Of a stretch of 64,000 nucleotides of DNA, positions 47,184-55,527 are shown in pieces. Every line of letters starts with the position of its first letter. Position 1 is the stretch's first letter. Source of the DNA: Sphingobacteriia bacterium RIFOXYC2_FULL_35_18 (GTDB taxonomy: Bacteria; Bacteroidota; Bacteroidia; Chitinophagales; Chitinophagaceae); assembly GCA_001829005.1 (NCBI GenBank), contig MIAG01000001.1, positions 496,001 to 560,000 on the forward strand. Reading direction: 5' to 3'. The notes beneath the pieces were generated by a model that searched no databases, was not told the DNA's origin, and saw nothing but the letters and a program-made list of their open reading frames with translations. Both the position numbers and the translations under genes were made by a program.

Positions 47184-48026
47184 CTAATAGAACGTTTTTT
47201 TGCGGGTTTTGTTCCAAGTAATAACAATTAGTAATCCAACAATGGCCCCGCCAATATGTGCCCATCTGGCAACATTGTCTCCTGCAGAGTTTTTTAGAGC
47301 GAAAAAGAACTCATAAGAGAAATAGAGGAGTCCAATCCATTTTGCCTTAATTGGGAATAGAAAATAGATATAGATATAGGTATTGGGGAACAAATAAATA
47401 AAGGCTGCCAAAATACCAAAAACGGCTCCACTCGCACCTAAGGTTGCGGTATTAATATTTTTATCGTAAAAGTTGGTCAATGCTTCAAACATTTGAGCAC
47501 TAGCAAGGGTGTTGTCTGGGTTTAACCTTAAACTGCTAATAATTTCACTGTGATTTTCGAAACGTATATTATAAGTGTCAATAAACCGAATCATTGCATT
47601 GTTCAGAGATGCACCTCCATCTTCATGCAAGTTAAAAATGACTTTATAATCATTCATGAGTGGCACAAACTCATAACTTAAGAATAATAAATGAATCAAG
47701 GCTGCACCTAGTCCGCAAATCAAGTAAAAAGTTAAAAATCTTTTAGAACCCCATAAGTTTTCTAAAACCGACCCAAACATCCAAAGCGCAAACATATTAC
47801 CTAAAATATGCCCAAAGTCTCCGTGCATAAACATATGGGTTATCAATTGCCATGGCTGAAACAAACTACTTTGCCAACCATGCAAGGCAAAAATATTTTC
47901 CATATTCAAGAATCCATTCGGTCCTGAAATGATATTTTGTGCCAGAAAAAAAAGCCCATTGATGATCAACAAGTTTTTTACGATGGTAGGTAATATTTCA
48001 AATCTACTGGGTCTAAACTCTGTCAT
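47184..48026 (-). CDS. Rhomboid family intramembrane serine protease
   Basis: The 280-residue protein has the rhomboid catalytic pair: Ser199 in TLGASGAVFG and His257 in RWAHIGGAIVG. A HGDFGHILGNMFALWMFG segment near residue 68-86 fits helix 2 of the rhomboid fold. It cleaves membrane proteins within the bilayer. It begins inside the rlmD stop region by an ATGA overlap (48023-48026) and is followed by the inactive rhomboid. Confidence 0.92.
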   Translation of the reverse strand: MTEFRPSRFEILPTIVKNLLIINGLFFLAQNIISGPNGFLNMENIFALHGWQSSLFQPWQLITHMFMHGDFGHILGNMFALWMFGSVLENLWGSKRFLTFYLICGLGAALIHLLFLSYEFVPLMNDYKVIFNLHEDGGASLNNAMIRFIDTYNIRFENHSEIISSLRLNPDNTLASAQMFEALTNFYDKNINTATLGASGAVFGILAAFIYLFPNTYIYIYFLFPIKAKWIGLLYFSYEFFFALKNSAGDNVARWAHIGGAIVGLLIVITWNKTRKKTFY

Positions 48027-49453
48027 AATTCATTAATCAATTTCAGTTGTACAACATTTTCAATATGCAAGGTATGTGGAAACATATCAACTGGTTGTAT
48101 TTTGGTTACTTGGTATTTTTCGCTCAATAAGGCCAAGTCTCTTGCTTGCGTTGCAGGATTACAGCTTACATAAACCACCGTAGGCGCTGCTATTTCCAGT
48201 AATTTTTTCACTAATTTTTCGTGCATTCCAGCTCTTGGTGGATCTGTAATTACAACGTCTGCTTTTCCATGTGCTTCAAAAAAATCATCATTGCAAATAT
48301 CAATTACATCTCCTGCAAAAAAAGAAGCATGGTTTACCCCATTTAAAGCTGCATTTTCTTTGGCATCTTCTATAGCATCTGCAACCATTTCAACCCCAAT
48401 CAGCTTTCTAGCATATTTGCTCACAAATAATCCAATACTTCCTGTTCCACAATACAAATCATAAACAAGCTGGCTGCCATCTAGTTCAGCAAATTCTCTA
48501 GTTACTGCATATAATTTTTCTGCCTGCTTAGTATTGGTTTGAAAAAATGATTTAGGACTTATCTTAAATGAAAGTTCTTCTAGTTTCTCAATGATATAGC
48601 CCTTACCATGGTAAACGATGGGTTCTTGATCGTGAAGGCTATCATTCCTTTTACCATTGATGGTATATAAAAGGGTAGTTATTTCTGGGAATGATTGTAA
48701 TAATTGGTCTAATAGCGCTATACGATGTTCTTTGTCTTCATAGGCAATGACCATATTCACCATCAACTCTCCTGTAGTACTGCTTCTAACGAGGAGGTTT
48801 CTAATCCACCCTTCATGTGTTTTAATATTGTAAAATGGCAATTCATTCGCTAGAACATAAGCTGCTACTGCTTTTCTAATGAAGTTAGTGGGCTCTTCCT
48901 GCAAATGACAAGTGTCTATTTCTACTACTTTATCAAAAAATCCGCGTACATGAAAACCTGCTGCTCCTGGCTGGTTATTGAAATCGACTCCTTCTGCTTT
49001 CATTCTTCTAAATTCATCCGTTGGGATGTATTTACGGGTAGCAAAAGTGTATTCCATTTTATTTCTATAGCCCCGAGTTGTATCGGCTCCAATTATAGGA
49101 GCTATTTCTGGAAGATTAATTTTTGCAATGCGGGTTAGGTTGTCGGTAACTTGTTTCTGTTTATAAAACAATTGCTTTTCATAGGGAAGCATCTGCCATT
49201 GGCAGCCTCCACAAACGCCAAAATGTTCACAAAAAGGGGTTACCCTATCCGAAGACAAGCTATGAATATGAACAGTATGCCCTTCGGCCCAATCGGCTTT
49301 GTTCTTAGATAATTGAACATCTACCACATCACCTGGAACTGCTCCCTCAATAAAAACTACTTTACCATCTACTCTAGCCAAAGACTTTCCTTCGGCGGCA
49401 TAATCCTGTACCAGTATTTTCTCTAGTACAACTGTTTTTCGTTGTTTTCTCAC
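48023..49453 (-). CDS. rlmD: 23S rRNA (uracil-C5)-methyltransferase, RlmD/RumA-like
   Basis: The 476-residue protein (GTG start at 49453) methylates C5 of uridines in rRNA. It has a TRAM domain (about 8-65, VVLEKILVQDYAAEGKSLARVDGK), an iron-sulphur cluster set CEHFGVCGGC (C75, C81, C84) plus a Cys in TCHLQEEPT, and the class I methyltransferase core LVYDLYCGTGSIGLF with DPPRAGMHEKLV and the catalytic Cys in VYVSCNPATQ. Assignment to RlmD rather than TrmA rests on the Fe-S and TRAM parts. A TACCTTTA box ends four bases upstream of the GTG. It heads the operon ending in cysS. Confidence 0.9.
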   Translation of the reverse strand: MRKQRKTVVLEKILVQDYAAEGKSLARVDGKVVFIEGAVPGDVVDVQLSKNKADWAEGHTVHIHSLSSDRVTPFCEHFGVCGGCQWQMLPYEKQLFYKQKQVTDNLTRIAKINLPEIAPIIGADTTRGYRNKMEYTFATRKYIPTDEFRRMKAEGVDFNNQPGAAGFHVRGFFDKVVEIDTCHLQEEPTNFIRKAVAAYVLANELPFYNIKTHEGWIRNLLVRSSTTGELMVNMVIAYEDKEHRIALLDQLLQSFPEITTLLYTINGKRNDSLHDQEPIVYHGKGYIIEKLEELSFKISPKSFFQTNTKQAEKLYAVTREFAELDGSQLVYDLYCGTGSIGLFVSKYARKLIGVEMVADAIEDAKENAALNGVNHASFFAGDVIDICNDDFFEAHGKADVVITDPPRAGMHEKLVKKLLEIAAPTVVYVSCNPATQARDLALLSEKYQVTKIQPVDMFPHTLHIENVVQLKLINEL

Positions 49454-49457
49454 GCTG

Positions 49458-49465
49458 TAAAGGTA
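49458..49465 (-). promoter_or_regulatory. -7 box of the rlmD operon, leaderless arrangement
   Basis: TACCTTTA on the minus strand is one mismatch from TAnnTTTG and ends four bases before the GTG start of rlmD. Confidence 0.5.
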
Positions 49466-49520
49466 GGTCGTTTTCTATTTAGCCCCCTAAATTGCGTATT
49501 TTTAGCACTAAATAAGGAAT

Positions 49521-50960
49521 ATGCGTTTTTTGATGTTCAGTGTGTTGATATTGATTCAGTTTCAAAGCTTATTAGCTCAACAAAAAAAGGTAGTTACTGG
49601 GGGAAGGGAGATCGCTATTACGCTTACCCCTCTTAAAAATTGTACGGTTTACTTAGGCAGCTACTTTGGGAAGGGGATGACGTTGGTTGATTCTACCCGT
49701 TTAGACCAAAATAGTAAAGGGGTATTTAAAGGTCCTAATAAGCTTACTACCGGTATTTACTTTGTGGTTTCTCCTACTTATACCATACAATTCGAGTTGT
49801 TGATGGATCAGCAACAACGGTTTACTATTCAGGCAGATACAAGTGCCAAAGAATCTGCTATCATCAAAGGCTCTCCCGATAATGACTTATTTAAAGATTA
49901 TGCTGGTTTTTCTAATGAAAAAGGAAGATTGCTGCAGCAATTGAAGTTGGCATTACAGTCTGCCAATGGTGCTGAAGCAGATAAAATCAGGGTTTCTATT
50001 GCCAATACCGAAAAAGAAATCAAGCAGTATCAAACCAATATTCATAAGACAAAACCAACATCTTTATTGTCTTCCTTGTTTTATATAATGCAGCGCCCTG
50101 AATTACCACCAGTGCCAATTGTAAAGGGTAAGCCAGATTCTGCTTATCCATACCAATATGTAAAACAACACTATTGGGACAATGTACTATTCAATGAAGA
50201 TAGGTTGTTGAGAACACCCTTTTTCGAGCCCAAGTTAGATGAGTATTTTAAATACTATGTTTCTGCAGACCCTGATTCTATTATTTCTGAGGTTAAGCAA
50301 ATGCTGCTGATGGCTCGCACTGGAAAAGAAATTTATCCTTATTTACTCACTAAGTTTACCAATAAATACATTAATCCTGAGTTTATGGGGCAGGATAAAG
50401 TGTTTGTTTATCTCTTTGAAAATTTTTATGCAAAAGGAGATACGGTTCTCTTAAATCCTGCATCACGAAAATCAATCACAGAAAGGGCTTACAGTTTAAT
50501 GGCCAATCAAATAGGCCAGCAAGCACCAGTGCTTAATTTAACCGATACCAGTGGAAAAAAAGTGGCATTATACGAGATAAATGCCCCATTTACCATTGTA
50601 ACATTTTGGGACCCCAATTGTGGTCATTGTAAGGAAGAAATACCTAGGTATGATTCAATTTATAAAGCAAAATGGAAGTCATTAGGAGTAACTGTTTACT
50701 CAGTAAATATTTATGAAAACGAGCATGCTGCTTGGAAAAAATTTATCGTTGAAAATAAATTGTCTGCTGATTGGTATCAAGTTTACCAAACCAAGGAAGA
50801 TAAACTAGCAGAAGAAAAAGCAGGATTGCCCAACTATAGGCAGTTGTACGATATATTTAAAACCCCCACTGTTTATTTATTAGACAATAAGAAACGCATT
50901 TTAGCAAAGCAATTGTCGTTAGAACAATTTGATGCCTTAATGGACGCCAAAAAACGCTGA
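49521..50960 (+). CDS. Secreted thioredoxin-fold protein (DUF4369/DUF5106-type)
   Basis: The 479-residue protein has a signal peptide ending near LLAQ. The N-terminal domain (about 30-200, ITLTPLKNCTVYLGSYFGKGMTL) is like the lipid/lipoprotein-type beta domain DUF4369, a middle helical part follows, and the C-terminal domain (about 330-470) is a thioredoxin fold with CGHC (C367, C370). The protein belongs to the periplasmic disulfide reductases common in Bacteroidota. It diverges from the rlmD operon. Confidence 0.87.
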   Translation: MRFLMFSVLILIQFQSLLAQQKKVVTGGREIAITLTPLKNCTVYLGSYFGKGMTLVDSTRLDQNSKGVFKGPNKLTTGIYFVVSPTYTIQFELLMDQQQRFTIQADTSAKESAIIKGSPDNDLFKDYAGFSNEKGRLLQQLKLALQSANGAEADKIRVSIANTEKEIKQYQTNIHKTKPTSLLSSLFYIMQRPELPPVPIVKGKPDSAYPYQYVKQHYWDNVLFNEDRLLRTPFFEPKLDEYFKYYVSADPDSIISEVKQMLLMARTGKEIYPYLLTKFTNKYINPEFMGQDKVFVYLFENFYAKGDTVLLNPASRKSITERAYSLMANQIGQQAPVLNLTDTSGKKVALYEINAPFTIVTFWDPNCGHCKEEIPRYDSIYKAKWKSLGVTVYSVNIYENEHAAWKKFIVENKLSADWYQVYQTKEDKLAEEKAGLPNYRQLYDIFKTPTVYLLDNKKRILAKQLSLEQFDALMDAKKR

Positions 50961-51003
50961 TTTTATGCAAGAGACTGATTTCTAATTGATATCTGTTTAA
51001 ACT

Positions 51004-51026
51004 ATGATGTAGTCACTTTACATCAT
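51004..51026. repeat. Inverted repeat containing the start codon of the 71-residue gene
   Basis: ATGATGTA (51004-51011) and TACATCAT (51019-51026) are perfect reverse complements separated by seven bases. The ATG at 51025 lies in the right arm. An RNA hairpin could hide the start codon, or the repeat could be an operator. Confidence 0.4.
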
Positions 51027-51240
51027 GGAACATATATATGAAGAAATCAAAGAAAGGCACCACCAAAAGTTGCGTGTGCCAGCTGCCATCATAAGTTCTA
51101 TCATGTTTACCTTCTTGATAACTGTTTTCCTTATGATGACCAATAACTACATACAATCTAGCAAGGAATCTGATCAAAACCTTTCTGTAGTAAGCAATAC
51201 AGCGGAAAACAATCTTTCAATAATTGCAGCCAGTAATTAG
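51025..51240 (+). CDS. Small membrane protein of unknown function
   Basis: The 71-residue protein has a basic N-terminus (EEIKERHHQKLR), one hydrophobic segment (about residues 22-40, IISSIMFTFLITVFLMMT) and a polar tail. It ends at a strong terminator (51280-51314). Location ahead of the signalling genes suggests a possible link with them, but this is not shown. Confidence 0.62.
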   Translation: MEHIYEEIKERHHQKLRVPAAIISSIMFTFLITVFLMMTNNYIQSSKESDQNLSVVSNTAENNLSIIAASN

Positions 51241-51279
51241 CGTTTAGCATAATTTTTTATTTATATCCCCCGAGTGTAC

Positions 51280-51314
51280 GCGGAATCATCATTTATGGTG
51301 ATTCCGCTTTTTTA
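51280..51314 (+). terminator. Strong intrinsic terminator
   Basis: GCGGAATCATCA (51280-51291) pairs with TGGTGATTCCGC (51296-51307) around TTTA with one T:G pair, followed by TTTTTTTA. It ends the 71-residue gene. Confidence 0.85.
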
Positions 51315-51370
51315 TGACTAATCTCATTTTTTTTGAATGATCTTATTGGTAAATTTAATTAGGGGTTGTA

Positions 51371-51416
51371 TCCCTAGTTTAAGGGAAAACGCAGCATCCT
51401 TAATTGGTTAAATTTG
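51371..51416 (+). promoter_or_regulatory. Promoter of the 51.5 kb response regulator with TCCCT-N6-AGGGA operator
   Basis: TCCCT-AGTTTA-AGGGA (51371-51386) is a perfect inverted repeat. Its centre lies 37.5 bases before the last base of a perfect TAAATTTG box (51409-51416), one base off the 38.5 used by the CACAT-N4-ATGTG promoters. Predicted transcription start is near 51420. Confidence 0.5.
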
Positions 51417-51432
51417 TATAAGTTTTTAGTTA

Positions 51433-51457
51433 CAATTCTTATTTATTACAAGAATTG
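51433..51457. promoter_or_regulatory. Leader hairpin of the 51.5 kb response regulator
   Basis: CAATTCTT (51433-51440) and AAGAATTG (51450-51457) are perfect reverse complements separated by nine bases, in the 52-base predicted leader upstream of ATG 51472. It could be an RNA stem or a second operator. Confidence 0.4.
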
Positions 51458-51471
51458 CAAAAGAATATAGA

Positions 51472-52119
51472 ATGTATTTGATAGGTATAATAGAAGATGA
51501 TATTCAATTGAGAAAAACCATGGAAAATTATATTTCCTTGCAACAGGATCTTTCCTTGGTTTTTTCATGTAATAGAATCGAAAAATGGATTAGTATCAGA
51601 CAAGATGCAGGTATAATACCCGATTGCATTTTATTAGATATAGGCTTGCCTGGAATATCTGGCTTAGACGCTATTTCTATAATTAGTAGTTATTACCCTG
51701 GGGTTAAAATATTGGTAATAACGGGTATGGAGGATCCATTGGTTGCTTGGCAAGCAATGATGAATGGGGCAAACGGGTTTTTATTAAAGCCTTTCAGATT
51801 GGCAGAAATGCAAAAACAATTGGAGATTTTACAATCTGGCGGAACCGTTTTAGAGCCCGAAATAATGACTGGTTTAATTCAAACAGCAAGAAATAGATTT
51901 AATTCCGCAGGTGGAATAGAGCGGTTTCAAGAATTTGGATTAACACAAAGAGAAATTCAGGTTGCTGAGTTATTGTTAGCAGGATCTAGTTATAAAGAAA
52001 TCTCAATCATTTTAAATGTTTCTTATACCACTGTGAATGAGCATATAAAAAATATTTATAAAAAAGTAAAAGTAAATTCTAAAATGGCATTCATTAATAG
52101 AGTGTCGGGTAAGAACTAA
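51472..52119 (+). CDS. LuxR-type response regulator
   Basis: The 215-residue protein has a receiver domain with the acidic pair EDD, phospho-acceptor D in CILLDIGLPGISG, T in LVITGM and K in FLLKPF, and a C-terminal LuxR HTH (LTQREIQVAELLLAGSSYKEISIILNVSYTTVNEHIKNIYKKVKVNSK). The HTH is a tetra-helix DNA-binding domain. It heads a run of six two-component genes; the usual cognate kinase is one of those. Confidence 0.9.
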   Translation: MYLIGIIEDDIQLRKTMENYISLQQDLSLVFSCNRIEKWISIRQDAGIIPDCILLDIGLPGISGLDAISIISSYYPGVKILVITGMEDPLVAWQAMMNGANGFLLKPFRLAEMQKQLEILQSGGTVLEPEIMTGLIQTARNRFNSAGGIERFQEFGLTQREIQVAELLLAGSSYKEISIILNVSYTTVNEHIKNIYKKVKVNSKMAFINRVSGKN

Positions 52120-52135
52120 AACTGATTCGTTTCTA

Positions 52136-52534
52136 ATGATAAACAAAGAGAACTCATACACCATACTTATTGCCGACGACGATGAAATTAATCGGGTGAT
52201 TTTAAAACATATGTTGAAGTATGTTGATGCAGAAATTATTTGTGTTTCTGATGGTGAAGAAGTGATGGCGTTCTTAAATGAAAATGGCAATAGTAAAGTT
52301 ATTTTGTTACTCGACCTCAATATGCCAAATATGGATGGGAATGAAGTGATAGCAAGAGTAAATATGGAGAGTTCACTTAAAAGTAGAATTAGAATTATTG
52401 TAATTACAGCTAATTTATTATCTGCTTATTTAAAAATTGGTATGGGAGATAGTGTGCTTGAATGTTTAGAAAAACCAGTAAATAAAGAAGAGTTAATTAA
52501 TCTAATCAAATTGGGTTCAGCACAATTAAATTAA
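52136..52534 (+). CDS. Stand-alone CheY-like receiver
   Basis: The 132-residue protein is a single receiver domain with acidic pair in IADDDEI, phospho-acceptor D in LLDLNMPNMDG, T in IVITAN and K in LEKPVNKEE. It has no output domain and is thus a phosphate shuttle or sink. It starts 16 bases after the LuxR regulator and is followed after six by the kinase gene. Confidence 0.9.
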   Translation: MINKENSYTILIADDDEINRVILKHMLKYVDAEIICVSDGEEVMAFLNENGNSKVILLLDLNMPNMDGNEVIARVNMESSLKSRIRIIVITANLLSAYLKIGMGDSVLECLEKPVNKEELINLIKLGSAQLN

Positions 52535-52540
52535 TCAAAT

Positions 52541-54442
52541 ATGAATCTGAAAAAAGAGGAATTATCCTTTATATTCAATAGTCTGCCCAATGCAGTACTA
52601 TTTGAGTCTTCAGATCATACTGTGCAATATGTTAACCAAACTTTTTGTACCCTTTTTGGAATTGATGCTCCTGCCGATATTTTAATTGGTACCAATTGCA
52701 AAGACAATGCAGTTCAGTCGGCTCATTACTTTTCTGAGCCGTCTCTTTTTTTATCTAGAATTGAATCCATCTATGCCAATGGACAGGAAGTATTGAATGA
52801 AGAAATCCGATTTGTAAGCGGCCAAACCTTATTGCGCGATTATAAACCCATGACTATTGATGGAAATATCATTGGTCATCTTTGGTTATACAAGAAGCCA
52901 GATACTGATATTAACTTTTTAAGTGCAGCTTCGTCTGAGCGACATTTTTATGAAGACCTTTTAGATAATATACCAGCTGATATTGCCATTTTTGATCCCT
53001 CACATCGCTATCTGTTTGTAAACAAATTGGCTATTTCAAAAAAAGAAATACGTGATTGGATTATTGGAAAAGACGATTTTGATTATTGCAAATTTGCAAA
53101 TAAGCCTATAGATGCTGCAGTAAGTAGGAGAAGCCTTTTTGAGAAAGCCATACGTTCAAAAAAAACAGTTGAGTTTGAAGAAGTCAATTTAGATAGCGTT
53201 GGAAATAAAGTTTATAACTTAAGAAGATTTCAACCTGTTTTAGGAGTAAGTGAAAATGTAGAGTATGTAATTGGTTATGGAATTAATATTTCTAGTATCA
53301 GGGAAAGTGAGCAAAGGCTACAACAACACTATGATGAACTGGGATTAATGTTTAATAATATTGACCAGTTGGTTGTTACTTTAGATATGACTGGCACGGT
53401 CAATTTTGTGAATTCACAGTGGTTAACACTTACTGGTCTTGAGAAGGAAATGTTGGGCGAGAACAGTATTTTTAGATTAATTGAGTCTGGATTAGAACAG
53501 TTTAGAAAAACATTATTTACTGTTTTCAGTGGACATACAGTACCAATCAGAAAAGAAAATCAGGTAATTATAACAGACAAGCTTGGACGGCTGAGAACAC
53601 TTAGGTATTATATGTCTAGGTTTAATCAGGTTGAAGAAAGAGGTCAAATTGTGGCAATATTTTTTACTGATATTACCGACCAGCTAAGGGCCGAACAAGA
53701 TTTGTTAGATGCTGCTATAAAAGAGAGAAGTTTGAGCGACATGAAAACAAACTTTATGTCGATGGTTTCTCATGAATTAAGGACTCCCCTTTCTGTGATT
53801 CTGTCTAGTGCAGAAATTCTCGAAATGATTTATAGCAAATTGCCTTCAAAAGAAATAGAAAAAGGTGCTGCTTATATAAATAGGATTATTGGGCAAGTAG
53901 ATAAAATGACTCAATTAATGAATGATTTTTTATTCATTAGTAAGATTGAGTCTGGGAAAATTATACCGCAATTAGAACTCATAGATGTTAATTCTCTACT
54001 AAATGAAATTAAAGAAGAATCATATAGTCCTTGGTCTGATGGCAGGTTCCTCAAAATGATTTTTAAAGGAAATCCTAGTTTGGTAAAATTTGATAAGACC
54101 ATGATTAGGCATATCCTTATTAATTTATTGAATAATGCATTTAAGTATTCTGCTAATTCTAAAGAGTCGCCAATTGTTAGAGTTAGCTATACTAGATCAT
54201 GGTGGTTTTTAACAGTGGTTGATTGTGGAATTGGAATAGAAGAAGACGATATAATCAAATTGGGCGAGCCCTTTATACGTGGATCTAATGTTGGCGAAAT
54301 CGAAGGAACAGGCTTGGGACTAATGACCATCAAATTTTTCACAGATCATCATCGTGGTTCATTTAGAGTAAGGAGTAAAAAAAATAAGGGTACAATAGTA
54401 ACCATTCGCTTTCCATACGATATGAATAAAACTGGTAAATAA
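52541..54442 (+). CDS. PAS-containing sensor histidine kinase
   Basis: The 633-residue soluble kinase has three PAS domains in succession (about 10-115, 135-250 and 265-385: LPNAVLFESSDHTVQYVNQTF, LLDNIPADIAIFDPSHRYLFVN, NIDQLVVTLDMTGTVNFVNSQW), then HisKA with the H-box MVSHELRTPLSVIL (about residue 408) and HATPase with NLLNNAFKYS, VVDCGIGIEEDD and GTGLGLMTIK. No membrane helix is seen, so it reads an intracellular signal. The stop overlaps the next start in TAATG. Confidence 0.92.
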   Translation: MNLKKEELSFIFNSLPNAVLFESSDHTVQYVNQTFCTLFGIDAPADILIGTNCKDNAVQSAHYFSEPSLFLSRIESIYANGQEVLNEEIRFVSGQTLLRDYKPMTIDGNIIGHLWLYKKPDTDINFLSAASSERHFYEDLLDNIPADIAIFDPSHRYLFVNKLAISKKEIRDWIIGKDDFDYCKFANKPIDAAVSRRSLFEKAIRSKKTVEFEEVNLDSVGNKVYNLRRFQPVLGVSENVEYVIGYGINISSIRESEQRLQQHYDELGLMFNNIDQLVVTLDMTGTVNFVNSQWLTLTGLEKEMLGENSIFRLIESGLEQFRKTLFTVFSGHTVPIRKENQVIITDKLGRLRTLRYYMSRFNQVEERGQIVAIFFTDITDQLRAEQDLLDAAIKERSLSDMKTNFMSMVSHELRTPLSVILSSAEILEMIYSKLPSKEIEKGAAYINRIIGQVDKMTQLMNDFLFISKIESGKIIPQLELIDVNSLLNEIKEESYSPWSDGRFLKMIFKGNPSLVKFDKTMIRHILINLLNNAFKYSANSKESPIVRVSYTRSWWFLTVVDCGIGIEEDDIIKLGEPFIRGSNVGEIEGTGLGLMTIKFFTDHHRGSFRVRSKKNKGTIVTIRFPYDMNKTGK

Positions 54443-55518
54443 TGAGTAAAAAAATTTTAGTAGTAGAAGACGAAAAAGATATTCGCGATTCTTTAAAAAC
54501 AATTTTAGAGTTGAACGACTATGAAGTGGAAACTGCAGAGAATGGTCAAGTAGGATTAGACAAGGCTATTGAACGAAAGCCAGATTTAATTCTTTGCGAT
54601 GTAATGATGCCGGTTTTAGATGGGTTTGGATTATTGGAGCAATTGCGTAAAAAGGCAATTGAAACCCCCTTAATTTTTCTCACTGCAAAAGCTCAATACA
54701 ACGACTTAAGGACTGGTATGAATTTAGGCGCAGATGATTATATTTTTAAACCTTTTAAAAGTGCGGAACTGCTTCAATCTATTGAAAGAAGATTAGAAAG
54801 AAAAGACCAATTAGAGCACCACTTAAAAAGTTTAATTAATAGTCTTGAGCAAACTATTATACTCATGGTTGGCCATGAGTTCAAAACCCCGATGCATGGA
54901 ATCTTGTCTTTTACCAATTTAATTAAACAAAAAGCCAATGATTTAGCCAACGATGAGATTGAAGATTTTTGCAACTACTTAGAAAGATCAAGCAATAGGT
55001 TAAAGCAGACTTTTAGTAAAATAAAAGTGTACTACGACTTAAAGTTATCTGGTATTGCTCCAGTGAGTGACCGAAGCAAGGTTCGGCTAGATTTATTGGT
55101 GCAGCATATTGCCAACCAAGTTGCAGCTGATCATAATAGAGTTGCTAATTTGAGTGTAGCAACAATGGATCCAATAGAATTTAATATTAGTGTTGAATTA
55201 TTTTCTATTGCTTTATATGAGTTAATTGATAATGCGTTTAAATTTTCTGATAAAGATGGACTCGTATCAATCAATCTTACTGCTGGTCTTAATGGCGTTA
55301 GTATAGAAATAATTGACCAAGGAAAATTGTGTAAAGCATCTGAGCTAAATGTTCAATCTGGTGCTATAGGTCAAATTAAGCGTTCCAAGTTTGAGCAACA
55401 AGGCTTAGGTATAGGACTTGCATTAGCCATGTTAATTGTAAATAGCCAAAATGGACAAATATTTTTTGAAGATGTAAAGCCACAAGGTATTAGAACTGAA
55501 ATTTCATTGAACCAATAA
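54442..55518 (+). CDS. Receiver-first hybrid histidine kinase
   Basis: The 358-residue protein has a receiver at residues 1-125 (VVEDEKD, D in LILCDVMMPVLDG, K in YIFKPFK) and then a kinase part: H-box LMVGHEFKTPMHGIL near residue 148 and HATPase with ELIDNAFKFS and QGLGIGLALA. The G1 box is degenerate: IIDQGKL lacks the second Gly of DxGxG. The order REC-kinase suggests the receiver controls the kinase. It could be an active or weak kinase. Confidence 0.85.
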   Translation: MSKKILVVEDEKDIRDSLKTILELNDYEVETAENGQVGLDKAIERKPDLILCDVMMPVLDGFGLLEQLRKKAIETPLIFLTAKAQYNDLRTGMNLGADDYIFKPFKSAELLQSIERRLERKDQLEHHLKSLINSLEQTIILMVGHEFKTPMHGILSFTNLIKQKANDLANDEIEDFCNYLERSSNRLKQTFSKIKVYYDLKLSGIAPVSDRSKVRLDLLVQHIANQVAADHNRVANLSVATMDPIEFNISVELFSIALYELIDNAFKFSDKDGLVSINLTAGLNGVSIEIIDQGKLCKASELNVQSGAIGQIKRSKFEQQGLGIGLALAMLIVNSQNGQIFFEDVKPQGIRTEISLNQ

Positions 55519-55527
55519 TCCATATTC

